Shown: positions 9,032 through 18,947, counted from the first letter of the stretch. The stretch: DNA of 49,066 nucleotides from Chitinophagaceae bacterium (GCA_947380605.1 CANCRO010000010.1:1-49066); one strand, 5' to 3'. The notes: generated from the letters alone by a model not told the origin. Numbers and translations: made by a program.

Positions 9032-9598
9032 TTAGATTACCATGATTTCTTTTTCTTTTGCTTCTAGGTGTTTTTCAACCATAGCGGTGAATCGGTTGGT
9101 AAATTCTTGAATTTCGGCCTCAGCATCTTTTGCTGCATCCTCGCTGATGACCGCATCCTTTTGTAATTTTTTTATTTGTTCAATTCCTTCTCTTCTGATG
9201 TTGCGTATCGAAACTTTTCCTTGTTCGCCTTCTGCATTACATTTTTTTACAAGCTCCTTTCTTCTTTCTTCAGTAAGTGGCGGAAGATATAAGCGGATAA
9301 AATTTCCGTCATTTTGCGGATTGATACCAATATTGCTAGCAATGATTGCCCTTTCAATAGGTTGAAGCATTTTCTTTTCCCAAGGTTGAACAGAAATTGT
9401 TCTTGCATCCAGTACTGAAATATTGGCTATTTGGGCTAATGGAGTAGGAGCTCCATAGTAATCAGCAACAATGCCATCCAGCATATTTGGATTAGCCTTG
9501 CCTGCCCTTATTTTTATAAGTTCGGTCTCCAGGTGATTGATCGCCTTTTTCATTAATGATTCTGTATCCAGTTTAATTAATTCCAATTCTTCTGACAT
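9032..9598 (-). CDS. frr: Ribosome recycling factor
   Basis: RRF acts with EF-G to split the 70S post-termination complex. The 188-residue protein is full length (family about 185). It has the three-helix bundle start with ETELIKIRAGKANPNMLDGI, the domain II stretch YYGAPTPLAQIANISVLDARTI, and the conserved RLYLPPLTEERRKELVK. It starts with ATG and has a well-formed promoter directly upstream. In many bacteria frr follows pyrH; pyrH is not here, so the gene appears to be transcribed alone. Confidence 0.97.
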   Translation of the reverse strand: MSEELELIKLDTESLMKKAINHLETELIKIRAGKANPNMLDGIVADYYGAPTPLAQIANISVLDARTISVQPWEKKMLQPIERAIIASNIGINPQNDGNFIRLYLPPLTEERRKELVKKCNAEGEQGKVSIRNIRREGIEQIKKLQKDAVISEDAAKDAEAEIQEFTNRFTAMVEKHLEAKEKEIMVI

Positions 9599-9620
9599 AA
9601 AATAAAAATTAAGGTATCTG

Positions 9621-9653
9621 CAAAACTAAAGAAAAGAATATTAGGCAGGCAAA
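9621..9653 (-). promoter_or_regulatory. Promoter for frr
   Basis: On the minus strand TTTG (9650-9653), a 21-base spacer and TAGTTTTG (9621-9628) match the Bacteroidota housekeeping promoter. The -7 box is about 22 bases from the frr ATG, giving a very short leader. Confidence 0.6.
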
Positions 9654-9709
9654 TTATCCCTTTTTATCTCTAAATTTTTATTGGTCTTGTTTTGAAGGGG
9701 GTTGGGGGA

Positions 9710-10837
9710 TTAGTTTATTTCAACTATTTTAAGGGCAAGTAAAAGGGAGGAATAGGAGGGTCTTGAACTTTCATTGTTGAGGAGCTTTTCGGTGGTTGGG
9801 GTAAGCAACCGCTTTCTTTTATATTTAACTAAAATCATTAAGGACAATGCTACCGTCATTAAGATACTTATCAGCAGGGTCGTTCCTACAATTTGAAGAA
9901 AAAAAGAGATCGTAATAAATCCTATATTGGTTAGTACACAGGTAATCGTTACTCTGCTATGGCTGTAACCTAGATCGAGTAAAAAATGATGTATGTGAGT
10001 CCTGTCAGGACTAAAAGGAGATCGCTTGTTAAGAATGCGCATTATAAAAACTCGAAGGGTATCAAAAATAGGGATGATTAAAATAGCCATTGCCAATGCA
10101 GGTGCTGAAGCTAACGGTAAAGCAGATGACTTATTGCCAGCGACTGTTATAAATTTAATTGCCATTACTGAATTCACAATTCCAATTAAAAGGGATCCTG
10201 TGTCTCCCATGAATATCTTAGCAGGTGAAAAGTTGAAAATCAAAAAAGCTAATAAGCTTCCAGCCAGAGCAAAACCTAATATGGAATAGAAAGTTTGGCC
10301 TGCTAATAAAAAGTAGCCACCAAAGAATAAAGAAGTTACTATTCCAATGGATCCTACTAATCCATCTACTCCATCAATCAGGTTAAATGAATTGATAATA
10401 AATACAATAGTCGTAAAAGTAAAAGGTATCGATATAAAAAGGGGGATTTCAAATACGCCCATAAAGCCATTTAAATTGGTGATTTGTAAACCCCCAAAAT
10501 GAATAAGAATGAATGCTGCAATGAATTGTCCAATTAGTTTTTTTGCGGGTGATATGGTTAAAATATCATCCTTGATACCAAGAAAAAAAATAGTAATGGT
10601 AGCCGCAACAAAATATTGTAATTCTCTATTACTATTGGAAGTCATTAAAAGTAGCGAAAGTATAAAGCCTGCAAAAACACCTAGTCCCCCTAGAGTAGGT
10701 ATTCCAATTGTATGAATTTTTCGTTCATCCGGTTCATCAAATAATTTTTTCTCTCTAGCAACTTGAATGATAGTAGGTATGGCTAAAATAGTCACTAAAA
10801 AGGAGAGGGCTACACTAAAAAGGATAGTATACATCAT
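9710..10837 (-). CDS. Polyprenyl-phosphate N-acetylhexosamine-1-phosphate transferase (WecA/TagO-like)
   Basis: This polytopic membrane enzyme of the MraY/WecA superfamily transfers a sugar-1-phosphate, typically GlcNAc-1-P, from a UDP-sugar to undecaprenyl phosphate, starting surface polysaccharide synthesis. Diagnostic motifs are DEPDERKIHTIGIPTLGG in the first cytosolic loop, FLGIKDDI with the Asp pair, [24 protein letters not shown] and the terminal HIHHFLLDLGYS histidine motif. About ten transmembrane helices are visible. I prefer the ATG at 10837 (MMYTILFSV, 375 residues) to a TTG eight codons upstream. It is distinct from the MraY of this window and lacks MraY's insert. Its divergent upstream region holds a 12-bp inverted repeat. 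Confidence 0.92.
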   Translation of the reverse strand: MMYTILFSVALSFLVTILAIPTIIQVAREKKLFDEPDERKIHTIGIPTLGGLGVFAGFILSLLLMTSNSNRELQYFVAATITIFFLGIKDDILTISPAKKLIGQFIAAFILIHFGGLQITNLNGFMGVFEIPLFISIPFTFTTIVFIINSFNLIDGVDGLVGSIGIVTSLFFGGYFLLAGQTFYSILGFALAGSLLAFLIFNFSPAKIFMGDTGSLLIGIVNSVMAIKFITVAGNKSSALPLASAPALAMAILIIPIFDTLRVFIMRILNKRSPFSPDRTHIHHFLLDLGYSHSRVTITCVLTNIGFITISFFLQIVGTTLLISILMTVALSLMILVKYKRKRLLTPTTEKLLNNESSRPSYSSLLLALKIVEIN

Positions 10838-10908
10838 TGTGGGAGCATTCAAAAGGTTCAAGAAATAAATTCGGTAAACGTAGTTCAGCGGAGGCTAACA
10901 CTTCAATC

Positions 10909-10939
10909 AAATACAACATAATTAAAATATGTTGTATTT
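10909..10939. repeat. Perfect 12-bp inverted repeat between divergent genes
   Basis: Arms aaatacaacata (10909-10920) and tatgttgtattt (10928-10939) are perfect reverse complements around a 7-base spacer. No T tract follows, and the site lies between the divergent WecA-like and transketolase starts. It therefore looks more like an operator or structured leader than a terminator. Confidence 0.55.
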
Positions 10940-11108
10940 AAAAGTAAACTGCAGAAAATTTTAGTATAACATTATAATAAAATTAAATATAGAATTCACT
11001 GTTTTGATTGGAATGGACAGTGTTTTTAGAAAATAATCAATGACTTATAATTTTTACTTTGCTTATGTAGGTATTTAAAGTAGGTTTGCATTGCATAAAC
11101 AAATAAAA

Positions 11109-11945
11109 ATGAGTGATTTAAAAGGAATAGCAAGTCAAGTACGTAGAGATATCGTACGGATGGTACATGGAGTTCAAAGTGGGCATCCAGGCGGATCTTT
11201 GGGATGTGCTGATTATTTAACTGCACTGTATTTTGACATTATGAAACATGATCCTAAGTTTGATATGAATGGTGTTGGAGAAGATTTATTTTTTCTAAGT
11301 AATGGTCATATTTCACCTCTTTTTTATAGTGTATTGGCAAGAAGCGGTTATTTTCCTGTGGCGGAACTTTCTACCTTTCGTAAGTTGGATAGTCGACTTC
11401 AAGGGCATCCCACTACACATGAGCATTTACCAGGTGTAAGAGTGGCGAGTGGTTCATTGGGTCAGGGGATGAGTGTAGCTTTAGGTGCAGCGATGGCCAA
11501 AAAGCTGAATAAAGATGCAGGAATTATTTATTCATTGCATGGTGATGGAGAATTGAATGAAGGACAAAATTGGGAAGCAATTTTATTTGCTGCACATAAA
11601 AAAGTAGATAATTTAATTGCTGCTATCGATTGGAATGGACAGCAAATTGATGGTCCAACTAGTATGGTAATGGATCTAGGTGATCTTGCATCTAAGTTTG
11701 AATCTTTTGGTTGGACGGTACTAACCATTGAAAAAGGAAACGATATGGATGAAATAGTTGCTGGTCTTCGTCAAGCCAAAACCTTTGTTGGTAAGGGAAA
11801 GCCTATTGTTATTTTGATGAAAACTGAAATGGGTAAGGGTGTTGATTTTATGGAAGGTAGCCATGCTTGGCACGGTATTGCACCCAATGATGAGCAATTA
11901 AAAACGGCACTTGCTCAATTACCTGAAACCCTGGGTGATTATTAA
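11109..11945 (+). CDS. Transketolase, N-terminal subunit
   Basis: This 278-residue protein corresponds to the thiamine-diphosphate-binding N-terminal half of transketolase, which moves two-carbon ketol units in the pentose phosphate pathway. It has SGHPGGSLGCADYLTALY near the start, FFLSNGHISPLFYSVLA, PGVRVASGSLGQGMS and the ThDP motif GDGELNEGQ from residue 145, closing with IDWNGQQIDG about 28 residues later. The pyrimidine-binding C-terminal subunit, commonly encoded next to it in split systems, is absent. The gene is followed by a strong terminator and a convergent gene. ATG 11109 was chosen over an upstream TTG. The catalytic partner must be encoded elsewhere. Confidence 0.93.
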   Translation: MSDLKGIASQVRRDIVRMVHGVQSGHPGGSLGCADYLTALYFDIMKHDPKFDMNGVGEDLFFLSNGHISPLFYSVLARSGYFPVAELSTFRKLDSRLQGHPTTHEHLPGVRVASGSLGQGMSVALGAAMAKKLNKDAGIIYSLHGDGELNEGQNWEAILFAAHKKVDNLIAAIDWNGQQIDGPTSMVMDLGDLASKFESFGWTVLTIEKGNDMDEIVAGLRQAKTFVGKGKPIVILMKTEMGKGVDFMEGSHAWHGIAPNDEQLKTALAQLPETLGDY

Positions 11946-11961
11946 AAAAAATATTCAAGAT

Positions 11962-12000
11962 AAACAAAAAACGCTTTCTACTAGAAAGCGTTTTTTGTTT
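11962..12000 (+). terminator. Strong, probably bidirectional terminator
   Basis: Arms 11962-11980 and 11982-12000 are a perfect 19-bp inverted repeat around a single base; the core is acgctttcta with tagaaagcgt. The A-rich left and T-rich right flanks let it end both the transketolase message and the convergent LolC/E-like permease message. Confidence 0.9.
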
Positions 12001-12014
12001 TGGCCTTACTAATA

Positions 12015-13238
12015 CTATCTTAATTCAATGAGTTGAACAGCTGCTTTGCGAGCAGGAAACCAGGCTGCTAAAAATGAAATGAATGTTACGGTTGATAAGA
12101 CCAATATAAAATCTGCCGCCTGCATTTTTACAGGAAAATAATCAATTAAAAAAGAGCCTCCTTGTAATTTAAAGAAGTGGAATTTTATTTGTAAAAAACA
12201 AATCAATAAAGCCATCAGTAATCCAGTAAATGCTCCGATGGCAGCTAAAAGTAGCCCCTCACTAAGGAAAATTTTTAGTATCATGGCTTTATCGGCCCCC
12301 ATACTTTGTAATACACTAATGTCTTTTTTCTTTTCTAATACTAACATCGTTAAAGCACTAATCATATTGAATGCTGCAATAAATAGAATGAGTGTTAGCA
12401 CTGCATAGATCGCCCATTTTTCTATTTTCATCGTATTATACAGACTACTATTTTGTTCGTACTTTGATTGCACTTTAAAATTGCTTCCTAGTAAATCAGC
12501 AAGTTGCTTTTGAATAGTTGATAAATTAGAAGGGTCATTTAGTTTTATTTCAACAGCGCTATATTCATCGATTGCAAAACCAATTTGATTTTTTACAAAG
12601 TTCAGATTAGTGATCGCATATTTATTGTCAAAGTCTTGTTGAATAGCGAAAACCCCCGTTGCTTTTATTCTTCCTTCACTCAGCGATTGGAGAGGATCGG
12701 TTACTGAAACTTTTCCTTTTTTGGGTAAAATAATGGTTAGTTCGGAAGCACTTGAATTATTGGAAACGTTTACTCCTGCAGCATTTTGAATGCCAGCACC
12801 CAATATTAACCCAGGTTCATTTACATCACCGATATTAAATTTTCCTACAAAGGTTTTTTCTGCTACCCCACATACTTGATGGTAATTTTCGTCTACCCCT
12901 TTAAGGTATACGATGGTTTGTAAATCCTTGTTTTGGAGTAATGCCTTTTCCTCTGCTATGAGTGAAACAACTTGGACTCCTGAATTTTTTTTTATTTGCT
13001 GAATTTGATCGTTCGTTAGTAAAAATGTTTTCCCTTTTTGAGGAATAATTTTAATGTCGGTGTAAAAAGAAGAATACAGAGATTTTACTAATCCTTCAAA
13101 GCCATTGAAAACACTCAAAACGAGAATCTGGCAGGCAGTTGCAAATGCGATTACCCCTACCGTTACCCAGGAAATCCAATTAATGGCATTGGCGCTTTTT
13201 TTTGCTTTAAAATATCTCCAGGCAAAGGTTAGATACAT
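12015..13238 (-). CDS. LolC/LolE-like ABC permease (FtsX/MacB fold)
   Basis: This 407-residue inner-membrane permease resembles the LolC/LolE lipoprotein-release proteins. It has one N-terminal transmembrane helix after MYLTFAWRYFKAKKSANAINW (about residues 22-45), a large periplasmic domain (about 50-265), and three C-terminal helices (about 275-300, 323-350 and 370-392) in the FtsX-type core. The N-terminal YFKAKKS..AINWIS segment is typical of lipoprotein-releasing permeases. Its ATPase (LolD) is not in the window. It lies 71 bases downstream of rbfA on the same strand, probably as one operon. Substrate assignment rests on family resemblance only. Confidence 0.88.
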   Translation of the reverse strand: MYLTFAWRYFKAKKSANAINWISWVTVGVIAFATACQILVLSVFNGFEGLVKSLYSSFYTDIKIIPQKGKTFLLTNDQIQQIKKNSGVQVVSLIAEEKALLQNKDLQTIVYLKGVDENYHQVCGVAEKTFVGKFNIGDVNEPGLILGAGIQNAAGVNVSNNSSASELTIILPKKGKVSVTDPLQSLSEGRIKATGVFAIQQDFDNKYAITNLNFVKNQIGFAIDEYSAVEIKLNDPSNLSTIQKQLADLLGSNFKVQSKYEQNSSLYNTMKIEKWAIYAVLTLILFIAAFNMISALTMLVLEKKKDISVLQSMGADKAMILKIFLSEGLLLAAIGAFTGLLMALLICFLQIKFHFFKLQGGSFLIDYFPVKMQAADFILVLSTVTFISFLAAWFPARKAAVQLIELR

Positions 13239-13245
13239 ATCCTAA

Positions 13246-13306
13246 ACCCCAAGGGGTGTTTTGAAAATAGGTGAGGTAACGGTGACTATTAATCTATTCT
13301 TGGGGT
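13246..13306 (-). repeat. Competing inverted repeats upstream of the LolC/E-like gene
   Basis: The segment accccaag (13246-13253) can pair locally with the adjoining ggggt (13253-13257) or with cttggggt at 13299-13306. It ends 8 bases before the permease start codon, in the rbfA-permease gap. The two pairings exclude each other. Confidence 0.3.
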
Positions 13307-13309
13307 ATT

Positions 13310-13684
13310 TTATTTTGATGAATTACTATCTTCCTTTTTTATTTTTTCGAATAGCTCTTCCATTTTAAAAACATAATCTAAGGTGTCATCTATAAAAAAT
13401 CTCAGTTCAGGAATACTGCGAAGCTGATGGCGAACCCTTACCCCTAGTTCCTTACGGATTTCTTTATTTTTTTCTTCAAATTTCAATAAGGCCCCTTGCG
13501 TATCCTTTATCTGAAACATGCTCAGATAAACTCTTGCTTCAAATAGATCGGGCGTTATTTTTACAGTAGAAATGGAGATCATGCCTCCATCCATCATCAA
13601 TAGGTTAAAACGGCGAAATATGTCATTCAGCTCTTCATTGATCAACCCTGCAACCTGTTTCTGTCTTTTAGTTTCTGTCGTCAT
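13310..13684 (-). CDS. rbfA: Ribosome-binding factor A
   Basis: RbfA is a small KH-fold protein that helps mature the 5' end of 16S rRNA in the 30S subunit. The 124-residue protein has the normal length. It starts with TKRQKQVAGLINEELNDIF, then ISISTVKITPDLFEARVYLSMF, and ends with the conserved RHQLRSIPELRFFIDDTLDY. A charged Lys/Glu tail follows. It is followed on the same strand by the LolC/E-like permease. A TAATTTTG box is visible 20 bases upstream of its ATG. Confidence 0.96.
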   Translation of the reverse strand: MTTETKRQKQVAGLINEELNDIFRRFNLLMMDGGMISISTVKITPDLFEARVYLSMFQIKDTQGALLKFEEKNKEIRKELGVRVRHQLRSIPELRFFIDDTLDYVFKMEELFEKIKKEDSNSSK

Positions 13685-13703
13685 ATAATTTATTACTATA
13701 GGG

Positions 13704-13711
13704 CAAAATTA
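13704..13711 (-). promoter_or_regulatory. Possible rbfA promoter -7 box
   Basis: On the minus strand this reads TAATTTTG, an exact TAnnTTTG match 20 bases before the rbfA ATG. A TTTG-type -33 element is not visible at the right spacing. Confidence 0.4.
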
Positions 13712-13721
13712 CTTTTTTATT

Positions 13722-15439
<1,718 letters not shown>

Positions 15440-15526
15440 ATCTTTTCTAAAACTTTTTTAAGTAGTAATTGAAGTCGATAAATAATTATTCACCAATAAA
15501 CCAGGTTCTCTTTTCGAGATAAGGGT

Positions 15527-15778
15527 ATGATTTTAGAAATATTAACTCCTGAAAAAAAGATATTTAGTGGCGAGGTGTACGGTGTACAGTTACCTGGAAT
15601 CACTGGCTCTTTCGAAGTATTAGATAAACATGCTCCGATGGTAGGTGCGTTGAAGGCGGGCAAACTTAAAGTACTTACTGATAAAGTTGCTACCACTTCT
15701 TATTCCATTCTAAGTGGTTTTGTGGAGGTATTGAATAATAAAACGATCGTACTAATAGAAGGTGCTGAAGAACTTTAA
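15527..15778 (+). CDS. atpC: F1Fo ATP synthase subunit epsilon, short form
   Basis: Epsilon sits on the central rotor stalk of F1. This 83-residue protein covers only the N-terminal beta-sandwich domain: EILTPEKKIFSGEVYGVQLP, then GSFEVLDKHAPMVGAL, with the conserved PG.TG.F and H.P patterns. The usual C-terminal helical hairpin, which inhibits ATP hydrolysis in E. coli and Bacillus enzymes (total about 130-139 residues), is absent. The gene ends at a clean stop before a terminator, so this is a natural short form. It follows atpD by 87 bases. Confidence 0.94.
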   Translation: MILEILTPEKKIFSGEVYGVQLPGITGSFEVLDKHAPMVGALKAGKLKVLTDKVATTSYSILSGFVEVLNNKTIVLIEGAEEL

Positions 15779-15800
15779 TACTTTCTACTAATAAAATATT

Positions 15801-15824
15801 AGCCCCTCCTGTAGGGGCTTTTTT
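15801..15824 (+). terminator. Rho-independent terminator after atpC
   Basis: The stem agcccct/aggggct (15801-15807 with 15813-15819) has a five-base loop and is followed by a run of six T ending at 15824. It starts 22 bases after the atpC stop. Confidence 0.87.
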
Positions 15825-15870
15825 AATGCTATCATTTTTTAGAAAGAGATAGTTTGATACTAATCTTTCA

Positions 15871-16833
15871 TTAGCCTATTTGTTTTTTGAGTTGTAAATG
15901 AGACCAAGCTGTGAAGGGAAATAGTAATAGCAGCCCCCAAAAAATGAGTTGACTACTAAATAAAATCAATGAGAGAGTAATGCCTACAACATAGAGTGGG
16001 TAAATAAAAAACAATAGCACTACAATGATTGAGTCGAAATGATCTGTATCCTTTGATTTTTTTGAAATGATTGCTCTTAAAGGATAGTAGAGTGGAGCAT
16101 GTAAAAGCCATCCAGTAATAGAGGGCAGGAAGAGTATCATTTTTTTTAATGTAGATATTGGGATAAAAAAATGTTTATGTAATTTTTCTTTATCTGATTT
16201 TTCAATTTCAACTACAAAGCTTGAAAGTTGTTGTTGAGCTAGGTGATTAAAGGATTGGATGGCTTTCCCATAACCTTCTTTTAAATTGATCTCTTTTGCA
16301 GTAATAAAGTCACCTAAAAATAGATGAATATTTTTTCCAAACTTTTTGAATGAACTATAATTTATCCCAATGGGTAACACTTTTAGCGGAATACCTTCTT
16401 CCCAGCTGCTTATGGCTAATCTTGCTGTTCCTTTCATTAACGGTCGAAGGTGCCATTCATTGATACATTTACCTTCAATAAAAATTAGTACAATACCATT
16501 TTGATTAAATATTTTTTTGCAACGATCAAAAGTGCTGTAGTTATCAGTTAAATTTTCTGCTCCTTCACTGATTCGATAGACAGGTAATATTTTAAGCGAT
16601 ACCAAAATTTTAGTAATCCATTTTCCATTAAATGCATCTCCTCTTGCAAGGGAGTAAATCGGTTGCTTGAATAAGGTGCATAAGATAATTGCATCTAGAA
16701 AAGAATTTGGATGGTTGACAGCAAGAAGGAGTGGACCATCAGTTTTGAATAATTCCTTTTTATTGATTTGAATATCTCTGCAATAGAATTTGATAGCAGC
16801 TCTTGCAATAATTTTTACAAATTGGTATAGCAT
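15871..16833 (-). CDS. PlsC-like glycerolipid acyltransferase
   Basis: This 320-residue membrane protein belongs to the lysophospholipid/glycerol-phosphate acyltransferase family. The catalytic motif is NHPNSFLD (His41, Asp47), an H-x5-D arrangement in place of the usual bacterial H-x4-D. A later FIEGKC, near residue 118, takes the place of the FPEGTR motif, followed by MKGTARLAI and LPIGINYSSF. The C-terminal 100 residues hold two or three hydrophobic segments. It probably acylates a glycerol-3-phosphate or lysophosphatidate-type acceptor, but the substrate is not certain. It lies 97 bases downstream of yqgE on the same strand. A TACATTTG box lies 53 bases upstream of its ATG. Confidence 0.85.
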   Translation of the reverse strand: MLYQFVKIIARAAIKFYCRDIQINKKELFKTDGPLLLAVNHPNSFLDAIILCTLFKQPIYSLARGDAFNGKWITKILVSLKILPVYRISEGAENLTDNYSTFDRCKKIFNQNGIVLIFIEGKCINEWHLRPLMKGTARLAISSWEEGIPLKVLPIGINYSSFKKFGKNIHLFLGDFITAKEINLKEGYGKAIQSFNHLAQQQLSSFVVEIEKSDKEKLHKHFFIPISTLKKMILFLPSITGWLLHAPLYYPLRAIISKKSKDTDHFDSIIVVLLFFIYPLYVVGITLSLILFSSQLIFWGLLLLFPFTAWSHLQLKKQIG

Positions 16834-16885
16834 TCGTTCGAGATAAGCATTGGATTGAGCCCTATTGATTGATCAGATTGTTCAA

Positions 16886-16893
16886 CAAATGTA
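16886..16893 (-). promoter_or_regulatory. Possible promoter -7 box for the acyltransferase gene
   Basis: On the minus strand this reads TACATTTG, an exact TAnnTTTG match in the yqgE-acyltransferase gap. No good -33 element is seen. Confidence 0.35.
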
Positions 16894-16930
16894 AGTCAAA
16901 ATATATCAGTTTATAAAGTCGCAGAGTGGC

Positions 16931-17482
16931 TTAATTGAGTTGAGGGTCGATAGGAAAGTTGACCATCATTTCATACTCTCCACCAAGTTGAAGCAGGCTG
17001 TCTTTCCATATTTTTTCAGGAATTGGGTGAAAAATTAAATTACTGGTAGCCTTTGCCGTTATCCATGTTTTTTCTTTTAATTCATCTTTGAGTTGACCTT
17101 TACTCCAGCCGCTATAGCCAATAAAAAAAAGAATTTTACTAAGATCTAGCTGATTTTTTTTGATGAGTTGGGTGACGATTTCAAAATCTCCTCCCCAATA
17201 AATCCCTTTCATTATTTCTTGCCCACCTGGAATTAAATCAGGGTATTGGTGTAAAAAATGGATTGTATTTACCTGAACGGGTCCCCCGTAGAATACAGGA
17301 ATGGGGAATCCTTCGAAATGGGGCATTAAAGCATCGAGCTTTTCTTCGAAGGGTTTATTTAAAACAAAACCAACTGTACCCTCTTTGTCGTGTTCACATA
17401 GTATTACAACCGACCTTATAAAATGGGGATCCTTTAAGAAGGGTTCTGCAATTAATAATATTCCTGGAGCAGGTGAAATCAT
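16931..17482 (-). CDS. yqgE: YqgE/AlgH family protein
   Basis: This 183-residue protein matches YqgE/AlgH (DUF179) throughout. It has PAPGILLIAEPFLKDPHFIRSVV at the start, then CEHDKEGTVGFVLNKP, PVFYGGPVQVNTIHFLH, and the C-terminal FFIGYSGWSKGQLKDEL with TWITAKA. AlgH was first tied to alginate regulation in Pseudomonas, but the biochemical role is unknown. Length is normal. It begins with ATG 17482 and lies divergent from the histidine kinase with 142 bases between starts. Confidence 0.95.
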   Translation of the reverse strand: MISPAPGILLIAEPFLKDPHFIRSVVILCEHDKEGTVGFVLNKPFEEKLDALMPHFEGFPIPVFYGGPVQVNTIHFLHQYPDLIPGGQEIMKGIYWGGDFEIVTQLIKKNQLDLSKILFFIGYSGWSKGQLKDELKEKTWITAKATSNLIFHPIPEKIWKDSLLQLGGEYEMMVNFPIDPQLN

Positions 17483-17515
17483 CTTTCTAAATTAATTGAT
17501 TATTGCTCACCCCAC

Positions 17516-17523
17516 TAATTTTG
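17516..17523 (+). promoter_or_regulatory. Possible histidine kinase promoter -7 box
   Basis: TAATTTTG exactly matches TAnnTTTG, 101 bases before the kinase ATG, with a TTG 17 bases further upstream that is a little too close. Confidence 0.3.
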
Positions 17524-17624
17524 TCGAAAGTTTTTTTTGACAAAGATTCTAAAACCTTCGTTAAAATATTTTTTTAGAGATTAAAAATTAATTTAGTAGC
17601 TATTATTGATTTACTTTTATAAGA

Positions 17625-18947
17625 ATGAAACGTATTTTCCCGGTCATAACGGTCTTGATTTTGCTTTCCCTCTTAGGAATTATTTTTTTTCAGATTTTAT
17701 GGATTAAGGGAACCCTCGAGTTAGAAGAGCAAAAATTTTATGAGCACGTAAGTCTGGCTACTTCTCAGGCAGCTACTGACCTGATGGAGGAGAAGGGTAA
17801 TCTGATGCCTTTGAAAAGAAAAAGCGAAGCTTTATTTAGAAGTGAAAGTCAGCTAGAAATTTTTAGGCCTACTGTAGCGCAAAAATATAGTGGGGATGAA
17901 ATTTATCGTATCATCAGAAAAGCATTCGATAAAAAAAATCTAAGAAATATTCCTTTTGAATTTGCCATTAGTCCTACCTCATTAATTGGAGAGGAAGTTC
18001 AGTCAGCCAATTTTTATAAATTATATTCAGATTCAGCCAATAATAAACTTCATGTGATTCAATTAGAATCGCCAGCAGGAAGCCTTGCGGAAGGTATCTC
18101 TCCACAGGAAGTTTTAATCGTAACAGTGCCGCATGCAAGAAAACTCATTTGGCAATCACTTACTTGGTTTATCATTGGAGCAATTATTTTTCTTTTGATT
18201 ATTATTACTGCCTTCTTTCTTACGGTGAGGGCTTTGTTAAAGCAAAAAAAGCTGAGTGAAATAAAATCTGATTTTATCAATAATATGACCCATGAATTTA
18301 AAACACCGCTAGCTACTATTTCTCTTGCTGTGGATGCTTTAAAGAACGAAAAAGTAATCAATGATCGTGACAAAATGAGTTACTTTACAGGGATTATCAA
18401 GGAAGAAAATAAGCGAATGAATAGACAAGTAGAAACTATTCTTCAAGCTGCATTGCTTGATAGGCAGCTGGTTCAGTTGAATCTTAAAAAAATGCATGCA
18501 CACGATTTAATCAATAGTGCCTTAAGTAATATCAATCTTCAAGTAGATGAGATTCATGGCCGATTGGAAGTGAATCTGAAGGCCGCTGATGATTTTATTT
18601 TAGCAGATGATGTACATTTTACTAACCTCATTAGTAACCTGTTGGATAATGCCGTGAAGTATTCAAAAGATGATCTTCGGATTATAATCAGTACTCAAAC
18701 TGAAGGCAACCGATTTAAGGTTAAAATTGAGGATAATGGAATTGGTATGACTAAGGAAACAGTGAATAGAATATTTGAAAAATTTTACCGTGCTCACAAC
18801 GGCAATCTTCATAATGTAAAAGGCTTTGGGCTTGGACTTAATTATGTAAAAATGATGGTTGATTCACATCATGGCAACATAAAAGTTGAAAGTGTTTTGG
18901 GTAAAGGAAGTAGTTTTTTACTGAGCTTCCCATTGGTGAAAAATTAG
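17625..18947 (+). CDS. Membrane sensor histidine kinase, orphan
   Basis: This 440-residue two-component sensor has a transmembrane helix at about residues 5-25, an extracytoplasmic domain to about 180, and a second helix at about 184-206. A HisKA domain follows with the phospho-accepting His223 in MTHEFKTPLATIS, then an ATPase domain with NLISNLLDNAVKYS (N box), KIEDNGIGM (G1), a KFYR F box and GFGLGLNYVK (G2). No HAMP domain is obvious; the second helix runs into the dimerisation helix through about 15 residues. No response regulator lies beside it. The stimulus cannot be inferred. It sits directly before the DnaA-box/mraZ region, separated by a weak terminator. Confidence 0.94.
   Translation: MKRIFPVITVLILLSLLGIIFFQILWIKGTLELEEQKFYEHVSLATSQAATDLMEEKGNLMPLKRKSEALFRSESQLEIFRPTVAQKYSGDEIYRIIRKAFDKKNLRNIPFEFAISPTSLIGEEVQSANFYKLYSDSANNKLHVIQLESPAGSLAEGISPQEVLIVTVPHARKLIWQSLTWFIIGAIIFLLIIITAFFLTVRALLKQKKLSEIKSDFINNMTHEFKTPLATISLAVDALKNEKVINDRDKMSYFTGIIKEENKRMNRQVETILQAALLDRQLVQLNLKKMHAHDLINSALSNINLQVDEIHGRLEVNLKAADDFILADDVHFTNLISNLLDNAVKYSKDDLRIIISTQTEGNRFKVKIEDNGIGMTKETVNRIFEKFYRAHNGNLHNVKGFGLGLNYVKMMVDSHHGNIKVESVLGKGSSFLLSFPLVKN

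Noticed and set aside
9014-9034. CCTGA/TCAGG hairpin between the HsdR_N gene and frr as a terminator
   Set aside because: Only 5 bp, touches the frr stop, and no T tract on either strand.
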